In this document: positions 11,601 to 23,819 of the stretch, piece by piece
How positions within the stretch are numbered: position 1 is the first letter of the stretch
Layout: each line of letters opens with the position of its first letter
Assembly: GCA_040954595.2 (NCBI GenBank)
Contig: CM082578.2
Location: forward strand, 1,364,001-1,428,000
Length of the DNA stretch: 64,000 nt
Direction: 5' to 3'
Origin: Balanoglossus misakiensis
Lineage: Eukaryota > Hemichordata
Position numbers and translations under genes: made by a program
The notes under the pieces: generated by a model
What the model was told of the DNA's origin: nothing
Seen by the model: only the letters and a program-made list of their open reading frames with translations
Database searches by the model: none

Positions 11601-13340
11601 AACCAGGCCATGCAGAGCTAGTGGCCAGTGTCGTGCCCATCAATTTTGAGTGTTTGGTGGGGTCAACCTTTGCGTCAACATTGATTAACCAGGCCATGCA
11701 GAGCTAGTGGCCAGTGTCGTGCCCATCAATTGTGAGTGTTTGGTGGGGTCAACCTTTGCGTCAACATTGATTAACCAGGCCATGCAGAGCTAGTGGCCAG
11801 TGTCGTGCCCATTAATTTTGAGTGTTTGGTGGGGTCAACCTTTGCGTCAACATTGATTAACCAGGCCATGCAGAGCTAGTGGCCAGTGTCGTGCCCATCA
11901 ATTTTGAGTGTTTGGTGGGGTCAACCTTTGCGTCAACATTGATTAACCAGGCCATGCAGAGCTAGTGGCCAGTGTCGTGCCCATCAATTTTGAGTGTTTG
12001 GTGGGGTCAACCTTTGCGTCAACCTTGATTAACCAGGCCATGCAGAGCTAGTGGCCAGTGTCCTGCCCATCAATTTTGAGTGTTTGGTGGGGTCAACCTT
12101 TGCGTCAACCTTGATTAACCAGGCCATGCAGAGCTAGTGGCCAGTGTCCTGCCCATCAATTTTGAGTGTTTGGTGGGGTCAACCTTTGCGTCAACATTGA
12201 TTAACCAGGCCATGCAGAGCTAGTGACCAGTGTCCTGCCCATCAATTTTGAGTGTTTGGTGGGGTCAACCTTTGCGTCAACATTGATTAACCAGGCCATG
12301 CAGAGCTAGTGGCCAGTGTCGTGCCCATCAATTTTGAGTGTTTGGTGGGGTCAACCTTTGCGTCAACATTGATTAACCAGGCCATGCAGAGCTAGTGGCC
12401 AGTGTCGTGCCCATCAATTTTGAGTGTTTGGTGGGGTCAACCTTTGCGTCAACATTGATTAACCAGGCCATGCAGAGCTAGTGGCCAGTGTCGTGCCCAT
12501 TAATTTTGAGTGTTTGGTGGGGTCAACCTTTTCGTCAACATTGATTAACCAGGCCATGCAGAGCTAGTGGCCAGTGTCGTGCCCATTAATTTTGAGTGTT
12601 TGGTGGGGTCAACCTTTGCGTCAACATTGATTAACCAGGCCAGAGCTAGTGGCCAGTGTCGTGCCCATTAATTTTGAGTGTTTGGTGGGGTCAACCTATG
12701 CGTGAACATTGATTAACCAGGCCATGCAGAGCTAGTGGCCAGTGTCGTGCCCATTAATTTTGAGTGTTTGGTGGGGTCAACCTTTACGTCAGCATTGATT
12801 AACCAGGCCAGAGCTAGTGGCCAGTGTCGTGCCCATTAATTTTGAGTGTTTGGTGGGGTCAACCTTTGCGTCAGCATTGATTAACCAGGCCAGAGCTAGT
12901 GGCCAGTGTCGTGCCCATTAATTTTGAGTGTTTGGTGGGGTCAACCTTTGCGTCAGCATTGATTAACCAGGCCAGAGCTAGTGGCCAGTGTCGTGCCCAT
13001 TAATTTTGAGTGTTTGGTGGGGTCAACCTTTGCGTCAGCATTGATTAACCAGGCCAGAGCTAGTGGCCAGTGTCGTGCCCATTAATTTTGAGTGTTTGGT
13101 GGGGTCAACCTTTGCGTCAACATTGATTAACCAGGCCAGAGCTAGTGGCCAGTGTCGTGCCCATTAATTTTGAGTGTTTGGTGGGGTCAACCTTTGCGTC
13201 AGCATTGATTAAGCAGGCCAGAGTGGCCAGTGTCGTGCCCATTAATTTTGAGTGTTTGGTGTGGTCAACCTTTGCGTCAACATTAACCTGGCCAGACAGT
13301 AACCAGGCCAGAGTGGACAGTATCCTGCCTATTAATTTTG
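5651..13340. repeat. Satellite array of about 90 units of 82-88 bp
   Basis: A head-to-tail array whose unit starts CTAGTGGCCAGTGTCGTGCC and ends with AACCAGGCCATGCAGAG (86 bp) or GCCAGGCCAGAG (82 bp, lacking ATGC). Units differ by few bases. Sub-families are visible: a GTCGAC variant at about 6860-7330, a GCAGGTGTG variant (88 bp) at about 9440-10560, CCTGCCC variants at about 11280-11480 and 12060-12240, and a GTCAGCATTG variant at 12780-13210. The last units (13200-13340) are degraded, as expected at an array edge. The unit holds stop codons in most phases and no recognisable gene or promoter. Short frames inside it are artefacts of periodicity. Confidence 0.97.
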
Positions 13341-13506
13341 AGTGATTTGTGGGTCAATTTGATCAAATACTGCCTACTGCTGGCGCTGCATATTTGAAGA
13401 AATGTGAAAAGATGGCAAGACAGGTTTGGTAAGTGTGGGCCCCCTAACTGAAGCAAAAGCACTAACTGAAAACAAAGATATGAATTTGGAATAGTTTTAT
13501 TTATTA

Positions 13507-13634
13507 CATATGAAAAATAATGAAGACTTATGCTTCAAAGTAAGTATCGACGGAGTCGAACCGCCAATGCTGCAATGGCATTATACCCATAATACTTTTT
13601 TGCTTTTTGCATGAATTTCATTATTTTTCATATG
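13507..13634. repeat. Small hairpin element with perfect 17 bp ends
   Basis: CATATGAAAAATAATGA at 13507 is exactly inverted at 13618-13634. Inner arms pair imperfectly, giving a hairpin-type MITE of 128 bp. The tip contains the tRNA-like fold described separately. Confidence 0.75.
13542..13597 (-). ncRNA. tRNA-like fold lacking a D-arm (possible tRNA relic or mimic)
   Basis: Read on the minus strand, 56 nt fold as follows: a 7 bp acceptor stem (AAGTATT with GATACTT, one G-U), an 8-nt connector, a 5 bp anticodon-like stem (AATGC/GCATT) with a 7-nt loop, and a 5 bp T-stem with a 7-nt TTCGACT loop matching a B-box (GGTTCGACTCC). No D-arm or variable loop is present and position 33 is not U, so it is not a normal cytoplasmic tRNA. 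It could be a deleted tRNA-derived sequence captured in a hairpin, or coincidence. Confidence 0.4.
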
Positions 13635-13770
13635 CTGTGCAGCTAAAGTGTGGCTAGATGGCTAACTGCTGATGTAAAATATCTTGCATACCAATTTGGA
13701 ACAATTACCCCAAGTATAGTGGTCAAACAGAAACAATGCTTGCATTCAATTTGAAACAAGGTGACAAAAG

Positions 13771-13874
13771 TGGTCGAAATGAAACAATGAGCAAAAACAG
13801 TGTTTATCAAACTGAAATAATGTGGTCGAAATGAAACAATGAGCAAAAACAGTGTTTATCAAACTGAAAAAATG
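13771..13874. repeat. 52 bp tandem duplication
   Basis: Two near-identical copies beginning TGGTCGAAATGAAACAATGA, spaced 52 bp apart. Non-coding. Confidence 0.85.
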
Positions 13875-14302
13875 TGCCAAAATAGCTCCTGTTGATATTG
13901 CACAAAATTAACTGTTGCATTCTACCCTTGAGTTAATTTTTATTTCCAGGCAATTATGTGCTTAATACTAAATATTATCTATGGGTAAAAACCATCAGTT
14001 TCTTAAGTGCAAATCGCAAGAAGCTCCCCCATACAATTTTAGTGTTTTTTTAAATCAAGCAAGATAATTACATTCTGTGTGATAAACTAACTAACTTTAC
14101 GCGCCTGGGGACAGTTAAAAACCTCGAGCCAAATATAAAATGAGGAAAAACTGCCCCCTCCCCCGTTGTGAATTTTAAAAGGTTGGGGCTCAAACTAACC
14201 AGAATTGTCTTGTCGACTCCTATTTTTCTGTGTACATTTTGATGTATTGTTGTTGCGTGAGATTGAGGATTTGTGTTGATGCGGGAATTACGATGACGAA
14301 AG
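13875..14302. other. Non-coding spacer, nothing recognised
   Basis: AT-rich sequence with only short chance frames. No repeat or gene motif seen. Confidence 0.5.
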
Positions 14303-14500
14303 CAAAAAATCCATCGGCGAATCAAACGGGCACACAGCGAAATTCCATTACACGACGAGCGAACTGCGATGAAGAACGCGAACGCGGGTAACGTTGTAAA
14401 AAATCCATCGGCGAATCAAACGGGCACACGGCGAAATTCCATTACACGACGAGCGACCTGCAATGAAGAACGCGAACGCGGGTAACGCTGCAAAAAATCC
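14303..14500. repeat. 94 bp tandem duplication, GC-richer
   Basis: Two copies of a unit containing CGAATCAAACGGGCACAC and GAAGAACGCGAACGCGGGTA, 94 bp apart and differing at a few positions. No function recognised. Confidence 0.85.
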
Positions 14501-14921
14501 GCAGACAATTATTACACGAATGCATAGCAACAATTATTTTACCCAACCTGACCCTAATAAATTACCCAATGATTTTAAGTTTCTTATTATTACACCCCCA
14601 ACTAATCATCATACCTTTGTAATATTAACACCATTTATACACATCCCATAATGTTTATACCATCAAGTTAATACCATTTTATTATTATTATACCACCAAA
14701 ACCTTGTGTTACCCATTTTTTATTATTACACCATTGATGTTTACACCCTTATATATTATACCGGTATTTACCCTCTGTACATGTACAGTTTTTATTTACC
14801 ACGTGGCATTACTCATGTTTTTATAGTATTTTAATTACTTATCATACCCTTGAAACCATAACATTATACCCTTGCAGACAGTTTTGTTATAGTACCCTTG
14901 TGCACACTGTTTTATTAGTCA
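14501..14921. other. AT-rich low-complexity stretch with repeated TTATACC motifs
   Basis: Loose repeats of TATTATTATACC and ACACCC motifs, without regular period. No gene seen. Confidence 0.5.
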
Positions 14922-15100
14922 TCATACACCAACCCTTCACCATTCCATTAGATTATACCATTTTTATTAGCCTAACCTATTCATACACCAACCCTTCACC
15001 ATTCCGTTAGATTATACCATTTTTTATTACCCTAACATATTCATACACCAACCCTTTACCATTCCCTCAGATTAAACCATTTTTATTAGCCTAACCTATT
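14922..15100. repeat. Tandem repeat, about 60 bp period, three copies
   Basis: Copies start TCATACACCAACCCTTCACC at 14922, 14981 and 15041, each followed by an ATTATACCATTTTTATTAG block. Confidence 0.9.
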
Positions 15101-15239
15101 GACAGCATCCCTCTGGTTTTGAAATTGTTATCTGGTGCGGCGTTGTTGTAGATATTGATTAGACTCCCTCCGGCGATGATAATACCAATGAACCTATTGA
15201 AAAAAAAGAATGAATATTATTAATTAGATCAGATCAACA

Positions 15240-15715
15240 AATCATGGCGTCGTTCATCCCTCTGGTCACAGAAGCATCATCTGGCGTCGTTACAAGTATT
15301 AAGTTCATCCCTCCAGTACAGTATTAGGTGGCGGCGTCGTTACAAGTTTAAGTTGATCCCTCCAGTACAGTATTAGGTGGCGGCGTCGTTACAAGTATTA
15401 AGTTCATCCCTCCAGTACAGTATTAGGTGGCGGCGTCGTTACAAGTTTAAGTTCCTCCCTCCAGTACAGTATTAGGTGGCGGCGTCGTTACAAGTATTAA
15501 GTTCATCCCTCCAGTACAGTATTAGGTGGCGGCGTCGTTACAAGTTTAAGTTCCTCCCTCCAGTACAGTATTAGGTGGCGGCGTCGTCGTTACAAGTATT
15601 AAGTTCCTCCCTCCAGTACAGTATTAGGTGGCGGCGGCATTACAAGTATTAACTTCATCTATCCAGTACAGTATTAGGTGGCGGCGTCGTTACAAATATT
15701 ACACTCCCTCCAGCA
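15240..15715. repeat. Minisatellite, about 48-50 bp period, roughly eight copies
   Basis: Unit: TTCATCCCTCCAGTACAG then TATTAGGTGGCGGCGTCGTT then ACAAGTATTAAG. Length variants alternate between GTATTAAG and GTTTAAG joints, so a two-unit register is visible. The first and last copies are diverged. Similar TAATG and AAAAAAAGAATGAA motifs flank both sides (15190 and 15740), suggesting the array grew inside a duplicated target. Confidence 0.93.
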
Positions 15716-15949
15716 GCAGTGTTACCAAAGAACCTAATGTAAAAAAAGAATGAAATTATTTTTATTATCTGATTAGATCAAGTCATCATCATTGATAAAG
15801 AAAACGATAAGAAGAAATCATTTAAAAATTAACGCTGCCAGCACTATTGGTGGGGCCCAAACGGTTCCCATGGTTACCAGGGTATGCCAAGGCTGTATTC
15901 TGCTGTGAATACCAAGATATATGAAAGCTGGTCAAAGGTTACCCCGGGG

Positions 15950-16210
15950 TCATTGAAAATCGCAAAAAATAGCGTCAAGGACACTGTGGTCTCATTTAGT
16001 GATTACACTAGAAAATGTCTACACAGGAGTACAGACAGACAGACACACACATAGAGAGGCAATAAAATATGATGCCCCCCAGGCCCGAAAACATCTTGAT
16101 CTTATGTATGCTGGCCTGGTACAATAGACAAACCAGCCAATTAATGAAAATGTTGTACAAATACAGAGCTCAAAGTTGCATTTTAGTGAGCCCAAAAGCA
16201 AATTAACTCA
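15950..16210. repeat. Dispersed repeat, one end module (GCGTCAAGGACACTGTGG)
   Basis: The stretch beginning AGCGTCAAGGACACTGTGGT, followed by GTCTACACAGGAGTACAGAC and an AC-rich tract, recurs at about 46520-46625. It appears to be one end of an interspersed non-coding element whose other end carries the GGTCCCATGG motif. Confidence 0.65.
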
Positions 16211-16469
16211 ATGTTACGACAAATTTTACTTTTGCCACTGAAAGTTTGCATCGGTGGGGTGGGATGGCAAGTACTCTGCCCTGATACAATAGACAAACCA
16301 GCCAATAAATGAAATGAGGTGAAGAATGAAGGTGAAGAATGAATAACTTTATTTGATTCCATTATCTAAACAAACACATCCAATTAACTTCCTACTCAAA
16401 TTTCAAAGTAATCAGTCATAGGTTTTGTAAATCATCATGAGAAAACACCCTGAAACCTTCAAATCAAAA

Positions 16470-16725
16470 ATCATATAAGCCTAGTCGGGCTCTGCGCTCC
16501 AGCTCAATGAACCAGTTGTGTGTACCAAAGTACAGACTCAAAACAATTCTCTGCCATCTGACATTCAACAGGCTTCTAGTCTCAACATTTTCAAACAAAA
16601 ACTCAAGACATTTCTATTTGTCAAAGCCTACGAACACTGATGTTATACTTTCAGCGCCTTTGGAAATAACATTGTTATTGATTCTGGCGCTTTATAAATG
16701 TTTGTTTTGATTTGATTTGATTTGA
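16470..16725 (+). mobile_element. LINE (CR1/L2-like) ORF2 tail and 3' end
   Basis: One frame carries NNSLPSDIQQASSLNIFKQK followed by LKTFLFVKAY and a stop. This is the hallmark C-terminus of CR1/L2-like ORF2 proteins (Leu-Pro-Ser-x-Ile-Arg ... Phe-Lys-x-x-Leu-Lys-Thr-x-Leu-Phe). The 3' end reads GGCGCTTTATAAATG and finishes in a TTTGAT microsatellite. Only about 80 codons survive, so this is a dead-on-arrival copy. Confidence 0.72.
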
Positions 16726-16739
16726 TCCCTCAAAAATAT

Positions 16740-19700
16740 ACTATTCAATTCATCAAGTTGATTTGAAAAACATACATGCAAATCTTACTTGAGCTACCCC
16801 TAACATGACTAACAAATTTTAAAGCAATGGAACAAGCGGTTTCAGAGAAAAAAAATTAATTAAACAAGGCTGAAATTGCTCCAAAATTATCAATATGCAA
16901 ATTTTGCAACATTTCAACAAAAGTCTTGTAACTCATATCACCTATATGAAGCTTCATACTAAAATTTCAAAGAAGTTGACTCATCAATTATAGATAAGTA
17001 GATTTTTTACCACAAATGAGGAAAAAGGCAAAAAATGCATAAAATAGAACATTCAAACTATTAGTTCAAAAAATACAGGATTGTATGTGGTTGACATAGG
17101 GTACTTGCATACCAATTGTCAAATCAATCTGTAAATTATCATGAGAACAAACCCTGAAACCTTTAAATCAAATTTTAAAGCAGTGGGGGTAGAGGGGGAA
17201 CAGTACGATATTTTACCCACAATTCCCCATGATTTGTATCATCGAGATTGTCCATTTAATTACTTTCTGTTTTAGATACTAAGAATGATATGAAGTACAT
17301 ATAACTGTATTAGGATTTATCTAGAAAAATTATGTTGAGGAATTAGAGTGAAAATTTCAAAATCAAAATTTAAAAGCCATAGAAATCAAAGTATTCATTC
17401 ATGTACGTCAAATGTCACACTTAAGAGGAAAGAAGCAATGACTAACTGAGGTGGCCAGTCTCTGTTGAAAGTTAACATGTAAATTTCCATTGTTCTGTCA
17501 ATAGAAAAAAAATCAATATCTTTTTGTTTGATTAAACAAGTGTTTCAAGTGTCCCTGTTTTACTTCAATCTTTTTTGTATCGGCTGGCTATGCAATTGCT
17601 TATTTTATAAAATTTGTATCTCCTCTTTCAATAATGCATGATTTTGTTTGTCATTTGAAATGGTAATTGACAATAAGATTCGCCTTTAAAGCATGCTCTC
17701 AAAATTTGTATTAGTGGTCTACAATTTTCTCTACACATGTGAACTTTGCCTGGTTTGACCGAGTAATCTCTGGTTGTACAAATCAGAATGATTCATGGGA
17801 TATTTCACGTACTGTGGGGGGTTCTGAGAAGAGTTTTGACCAAAAATGGCAAAAATCATCCCAAAAATATACTATTCAATTCATCAAGTTGATTTGAAAA
17901 ACATACATGCAAATCTTACTTGGGCTACCCCTAATATGACTAACAAATTTCAAAGCAATGTAACAAGCGGTTTTAGAAAAAAAAATTCAAAAAGGGCCGA
18001 AATTGCTCCAAAATTATGAATATGCAAATTTCCTACATTTTAACAAAAGTATGGTAACTCATATCACCTATATGAAGCTTCATACTAAATTTCAAAGAAG
18101 TCGTCTCATCAATTCTAGAAAAGTAGATTTTTTACCAAAAATGAAGAAAAAGGCAAAAAATGCTTAAAATAGAACATTCAAACTATTCAAAATACAGGAC
18201 TGTATGTGGTTGACACAAGGTACTTGCATACCAATTGTCAAATCAATCTGACCAGTGGTTGTCGAGTTTCTGAGTTTTGACCAATTTCAAATTTTCCCAG
18301 CTAATTTGCATTAATTTAAAAATTTCAATTGAATATGGCTGCCAGATCAAATGACTGATTTGAATTTCAAGGTGCACACTCATTGGCAAGGACAACTGTG
18401 ACAAATTCAAGAAGCATAGGTGTGGCAGGTTTTCAGAGCAAGGTGTACAAAATATCCAGGGAATGGGGCCCAAGCTCCGAAAAACCCAGCACAATACCAA
18501 TAGGGACTCATATTACTAACAAAGTGTAAGCCTGTAAGAAGTCAAAAGCTGCACATCTTTTTACCACCTCGTGTCAGTACTAAGCAATAAGACTTTTTAT
18601 AGAGTTGTTTAATTGTCTCTGCAGATGCCAGAGATTGAAAAAGAATCCTACAAGTTAAGATTTTAAGAAACAATGATAGCTATTTCTATTACTGTTTGTA
18701 AACAAAAATGTGATGTTCACCACCTTGTTTTCAGAAAAGTATTTACATAAATGTTTTTCCATAGAGTTAACACAGACATTGGCAGCCATCTTGAATTTCA
18801 AAAACTGCAACAATATCTCCAATGCAACAAATCTGCAAATTGTACTATTTGACACCTGACTTAGGTCAAGGGGTTTCAGAGAAGATGACTACTATTCAGA
18901 CTCGGACAAAATAATAATGCAATATTCAGCAGAATTTCAAAAGCATTGACTATGATCACCAAGGGACAATTCATACCAATCATCAAATCAATTAGACGTA
19001 CCTATTTTAAAGATCATTATGAAAACTTTACAGATTCGGTTATAATGTAAATAAAATTAGATCACCCCTGTGGACATGGCAATCAGACATGCATATTCTG
19101 ACAAGATTTTTTGTTTGTATAAAAAGGCAACTGTCTCCAAAATACAAAATTACAGATTATGTCACATACCTCAGGGAGATCCATACTAAATTTCAGAGAA
19201 AATTTCCCCCCAAATATGCAAATTTCACCATATTTTGAAGAAACAACTTGTGTCATACCTAGAAACCTGCAAAGTCAAAGTAATCTACGAGCTTAGCTTT
19301 TTTCTTCCAAAAACAGCAAAAAACTTGTTCCAAACTACAAATATGCAGAATTCAACACAATTTGAACACGCAGTACTTCGCTACCCCAAGAAACCTGCAC
19401 ACCAAATTTGAAAGCACTTGCACCAGTGATTTCAGAAAAGAAAAGTGTTGACAGACATAGGATGACTGAACATCTATCTACCTGTCTGATAACTTTTGCA
19501 GTGCTGAGAGCAGAGCTAGAGATTGGTGTTGTCTTTTTACATTTTAAATCATCACACTTTGCTACTCAAAGCTACTATTCTGCTATGCTTGAGAACTGAC
19601 TTGGGACAATTTTTGGCAAACAATAGTCACTAATCTTCCTCAGTTTATAGTACAGTGTACCTACACTGTTTTAGTAATGTACTGATAATGTTCAGACTAT

Positions 19701-20342
19701 TTCTTGTGTCTGCTAAATATTTGTTCAAAAGTGGCAAAAACACATACATGTAAATATCACCAAAATTGTTCAAAATCTTAACTTCAATCACCACAAGGAA
19801 CATGCCTGCCAAAATGCGAAACAATCAAAGCTATCTGACAAGCGGTCTCAGAGGGAAAAAATGACAAAAAAATTATTATCAAAATTATAAATATGCAATT
19901 TTTGCAACAATCTGAACAAAACCATGGTTACTCAGACAACCTATAAGAAGCTTCATACTAAATTTCAAAGAAGTAGGCCGATCACTTTCAGAAATGAAGA
20001 TTTTTTACCAATAATGTTGAAAAATACAAACAAATGCATCAAAAATAGAAAATCAATATTAGCTCAAAACATACAGGACTGTATGAGGTAGACATAAGGT
20101 ACTTGCATACCAATTTCCAAATCAATCTGACCAGCAGTTGTTGACTTTTGCGAGTTTTGACCAATTTCACATTTTTCCAGCTAATTTGCATATTTTTGGT
20201 AATGACAACTTCATGTTAACAAACTCCAATCTACAGCCCAGCCTGCATCTGCACACCAAATATCGAGGTGATACGCACAACGGTTTTCAAGTTTTTGATG
20301 TGGACGGACATACAGACATACATCCATACAAACAGACAGACA
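16740..20342. repeat. Tract of diverged copies of a 0.5 kb dispersed module
   Basis: Recurring blocks include CATACTAAATTTCAAAGAAG, ACATACAGGACTGTATG, TTGACCAATTTCACATTTT and CAGCTAATTTGCATA. They occur at about 16890-17170, 17860-18340 and 19860-20342, in the same order each time. No ORF is conserved between copies, so this is a non-coding interspersed family with microsatellite-like ACATACAGACATAC ends. It was interrupted at 20343 by a MITE. Confidence 0.75.
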
Positions 20343-20543
20343 TACTGTAAAACACTTTATTTTCGCGAGCAATTAATTTTCGCCAAATACGCGAGAGCCA
20401 AAATAACGTTAAAATACAAAGTCGCGTAAATGTTTTTGAAGATAACGATGCAGTGAATTAAATAAGAGAACGCGAAAATTAATACTCGCGAAACAGTGGC
20501 CTCTCTCGATATCGCGAAAAATTTAACTCGTGAAAATACAGTA
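20343..20543. mobile_element. TA-type MITE with CGCGAAA-rich inverted ends
   Basis: Ends TACTGTA at left and TACAGTA at right are inverted, and TTTTCGCGAG/CTCGTGAAAA motifs follow inside. The element splits the ACATAC/CATCCATAC end of the dispersed module, so the nesting order is clear. No coding capacity. Confidence 0.8.
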
Positions 20544-21280
20544 CATCCATACATAAATACAGACGCAAAGGCCCATGGTACATACCAAATGGGACCTAAA
20601 AACTGCAGAAGCTACACAAAACATTAATACTGAAAACATGGCAAACAGTTGTTGCTAACAGGGTTTTAAATCTCCCTCATAGATATTTTTGAACTCCCAA
20701 TTTATGATTATTGACTGTTTGATTGATTAGTTGTTGCACAAATGATAGTATTATCAAAGTAAATAATATCTGTGAGAAATTTCTTTTCATATTTATTTGA
20801 ATATGGATAGGGTAAGATGGGGGTTAAACAAAACTACATTTGTTCAAAAGTAGCAAAAACACAAATATGCTAAAATCACTATAATTGTACACCATCTTAC
20901 TTCAATCACTACAAGGAACATTCCTGCCAAAGTTCAAAGCAATCTGACAAGCGCTTCCAGACACAGCGAATTTGATAAACATCTACAAATATATTTTTAT
21001 TTTTTAAACAAATCTTTTACAACACCTTACTTGGGTTACCCCCCTAGGAATCTGCATTCTGAGCAAAAATTACAAAATTGCTCAAAATTATAAATATACC
21101 AATTTCACAACAATTTGCAATTTGAACAAAAGCTATCGCTTTCAGAAATGAAGATTTTTTTTACCAATAATGCAGTAAAAGACAAAACAATAAAAATAGA
21201 AAATTCATAATATTAGCTCAAAACAAAACATACAGGACTGTATGGCGTTTATTGACATTTATAAGAATATGGACAGGGTA
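20544..21280. repeat. Diverged dispersed-module sequence
   Basis: Contains the GACCTAA end of the interrupted module (about 20560-20600) and further diverged blocks (CAATCACTACAAGGAACAT, ACATACAGGACTGTATG near 21230). No gene recognised. Confidence 0.55.
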
Positions 21281-21995
21281 TGATAGGGGGGGGGGGGAAT
21301 TATAAATTCCAAGGGGGTCATCAATTTTTTGTCATAACTTTTTGGGGCCATAGAAACAATAACCTAAAAAGTAGGAAACCCTACGTCCCCCCAAGCTTTC
21401 ATTCTGGCCAACAACTTTTTATGAAGGCTTCTGCAATTGTTAAAAACAGATTGCCTGCTATGTTAGACTATCAATCTATAGAGGGGATGAAAAATCTCCT
21501 TTTGTCAAGTGTCTGGATTTTGATAACTTCAACGGGTAAAAATATATTTGTAGATGTTTATCAAATTCACTATGTCTGAAACAGTATGCTTGCAAATGTA
21601 TTAATATAGTCAGATAACATGAATAGTGAAGATAGCAAAACAAACAGGTTTATGCTTATAGCCATAACTTCTATTAGTGATGTACATGTTGTACGTAGCA
21701 AATAATTGTTATGATCAACTTGGTTTTTATTGCACAAGATCTTTTTATTGCATCCATGTTTCGTTTCATTCTGGATAATAGTCTGTCTAAATAAGTTAAC
21801 AGGCTTGATGAGGGTTATTTTAAACAGTGTTCTCAAAAAACCTGCAATGTCATGCCCTATATTTTTGAAGTTGAGGAGAGGTTGTATTCCTAGCAGGATG
21901 TTGAAATCATTGGAGGACAAACCTTGCCAGTACCAAAAGTTGCTGGGTGTTATAAATGTTTGAGTAACCCCCCCCCCCCCCCCCCCCTTCCCCAA
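21281..21995. repeat. Segment bracketed by poly-G and poly-C tracts, possible MITE
   Basis: A G-run at about 21286-21297 next to AATTATAAA and a C-run of about 20 at 21968-21987 preceded by TTATAAATG suggest inverted ends of a non-autonomous element. The 99- and 148-codon frames inside have no recognisable motif and I do not call them genes. Confidence 0.4.
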
Positions 21996-22119
21996 TAACA
22001 CAATATATAATATCACATTTTTACAACATCTTACTCAGTTTACCCCTAGGAATATGCCTACCAAATCAATCTGACATGCAGGTTTAAAGAAAAAAAATGA
22101 CCAAAAATGGCAAAAATTG

Positions 22120-22630
22120 CTCAAAATTTAAATATGCAAATGTTTCAACAATTTGAACAAAACTTTGGTTACTCAGACAACCATTAGAAGCTTCATACTA
22201 AAATTCAAAGAATGAGGCCTATAACTTTTAGAAATGATGATTTCTTTACCAATAATGTGGAAAAATACAAAAAATGCATAAAAGATTTTTGGCATAAAAA
22301 ATTAAAAATCGATAATATTAGCTCAAAACATACAGGACTGTTTGAGGTAGACATAAGGTACATGCATACTGATTTTCAAATCAATGTGACCAGTGGTTGT
22401 TGAGTTTGAGTTTTGACCAATTTCACATTTTCCTAGCTAATTTGCATATTTTTGGCAATGACAGCTTCATTTGAACAAACTCCAATCTCCAGCCTGGCCT
22501 GCATCTACACACCAAATATCGAGGTCATATGCTTAGCGGTTTTCAAGTTTGTGATGTAGACGGACATACAGACATACATACATACATCCACCGATATCAT
22601 AAGGTCCCATGGTAAAGCAAATGGGTCCTT
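22120..22630. repeat. Dispersed 0.5 kb module copy
   Basis: Full copy from CAATTTGAACAAAACTTTGG through ACATACAGGACTGTTTGAGG to the terminal AAGGTCCCATGGTAAAGCAA and AATGGGTCC. The two GGTCCCAT/ATGGGACC motifs near the end are inverted and may be a terminal hairpin. Confidence 0.8.
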
Positions 22631-23819
22631 ACAAAACTATGGTAACTCAGATCACCTATGAAGCTTTACACTAAATTTCAAATAAGTCAGCTGATAAATT
22701 CCAGAAAAGCAGATTTTCTACCGATAATGTGGAAAGAGACAAAAATACAAATGGAAAATTCACATTATTAGCTCACAACATATAGAATTGTGTGAGGTTA
22801 ACATAACTTACAGGAATACCAATTTTCAATTTTGAAAGCAATTTGCTCAGTAGTTGTTGAGTTCCCGAGTTTTGACGAATTTGACACTTTCCCAGCTAAT
22901 TTGCATATTTTGGCAATGAACACTTCATTTTGACAACTCCCACCTACTGCCCTGCCTGCATCTCCACACTAAATATCAAGGTCACATGCCAGTGGTTTCC
23001 AAGTGTTTGATATTGATAGACATACAGACAAACATCCGTACAGACATCCATATATACAGGTGCAACTGATCCCATAAGGTCCCATGGTATAAATACATAT
23101 ACCTGCACCAAATGGGACCTAATAATTCCGATAAAATGCCTACATAGTAAGTGTAAAAACCACTTGTACCGTCAACGTCCTTGGACAACAATGGCTAATA
23201 TTACTTGCCAAGGGCGACTAGAATTTTGGGGGCCTGATGCAATTCTGATACATGTACTTCATGATTTAGAGATATGGTGAAAATCCTGTCAACCGAATTA
23301 CTGGGAAATCAGATTTTCCATGTAAAATCATATCACCCCAAAATGTCAAGTGTCGAAAATAATTTTGAAACAAAAAGTCTACTCAAAATCATACCAAAAT
23401 TTAAATTTTAAAGCAGTACGTTAGGCAAGCAATTTGAGAATGAAGAAACTTACAAAAAATTTATAAATTGAAAATAATTTACAAATGCCGCACACAAACT
23501 TACAATCACTACCATATTACTGTACAAGTTAAAAGGACATTGTACCAGCAGAGACATTGCGATCGAGCAATCCCCAAGATATACATGACATGGTCTAATT
23601 ACAAATATTGAATATGTAAAATAAGTACACAACACTTCCAGTCTTTCAGTACAGTCAGCTGCTTGTTAACAATAGGCATGTAGCTATTTCATCAAATTTA
23701 CAGCCCAAGTCATGCCTATACAATTCTCCCTTAAGCTACCCTAAGTGAGTGATGAAAATCTCATATGGTCGACAATTGATGGCCGATTTTTGCCATGTTA
23801 AAGAAATGGGAGTTCATAA

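Noticed and set aside
5651-13340. CRISPR-like array of regularly spaced repeats
   Set aside because: The whole 82-88 bp unit repeats; there are no unique spacers alternating with short repeats, and the genome is eukaryotic. It is a satellite.
13145-13345. 66-codon frame with internally repeated protein
   Set aside because: The frame is open only because two satellite units happen to be in phase near the array edge; other units contain stops.
21280-22016. Frames of 99 and 148 codons on opposite strands
   Set aside because: They overlap each other, depend on poly-G/poly-C runs, and show no domain motif; probably chance frames in a repeat.
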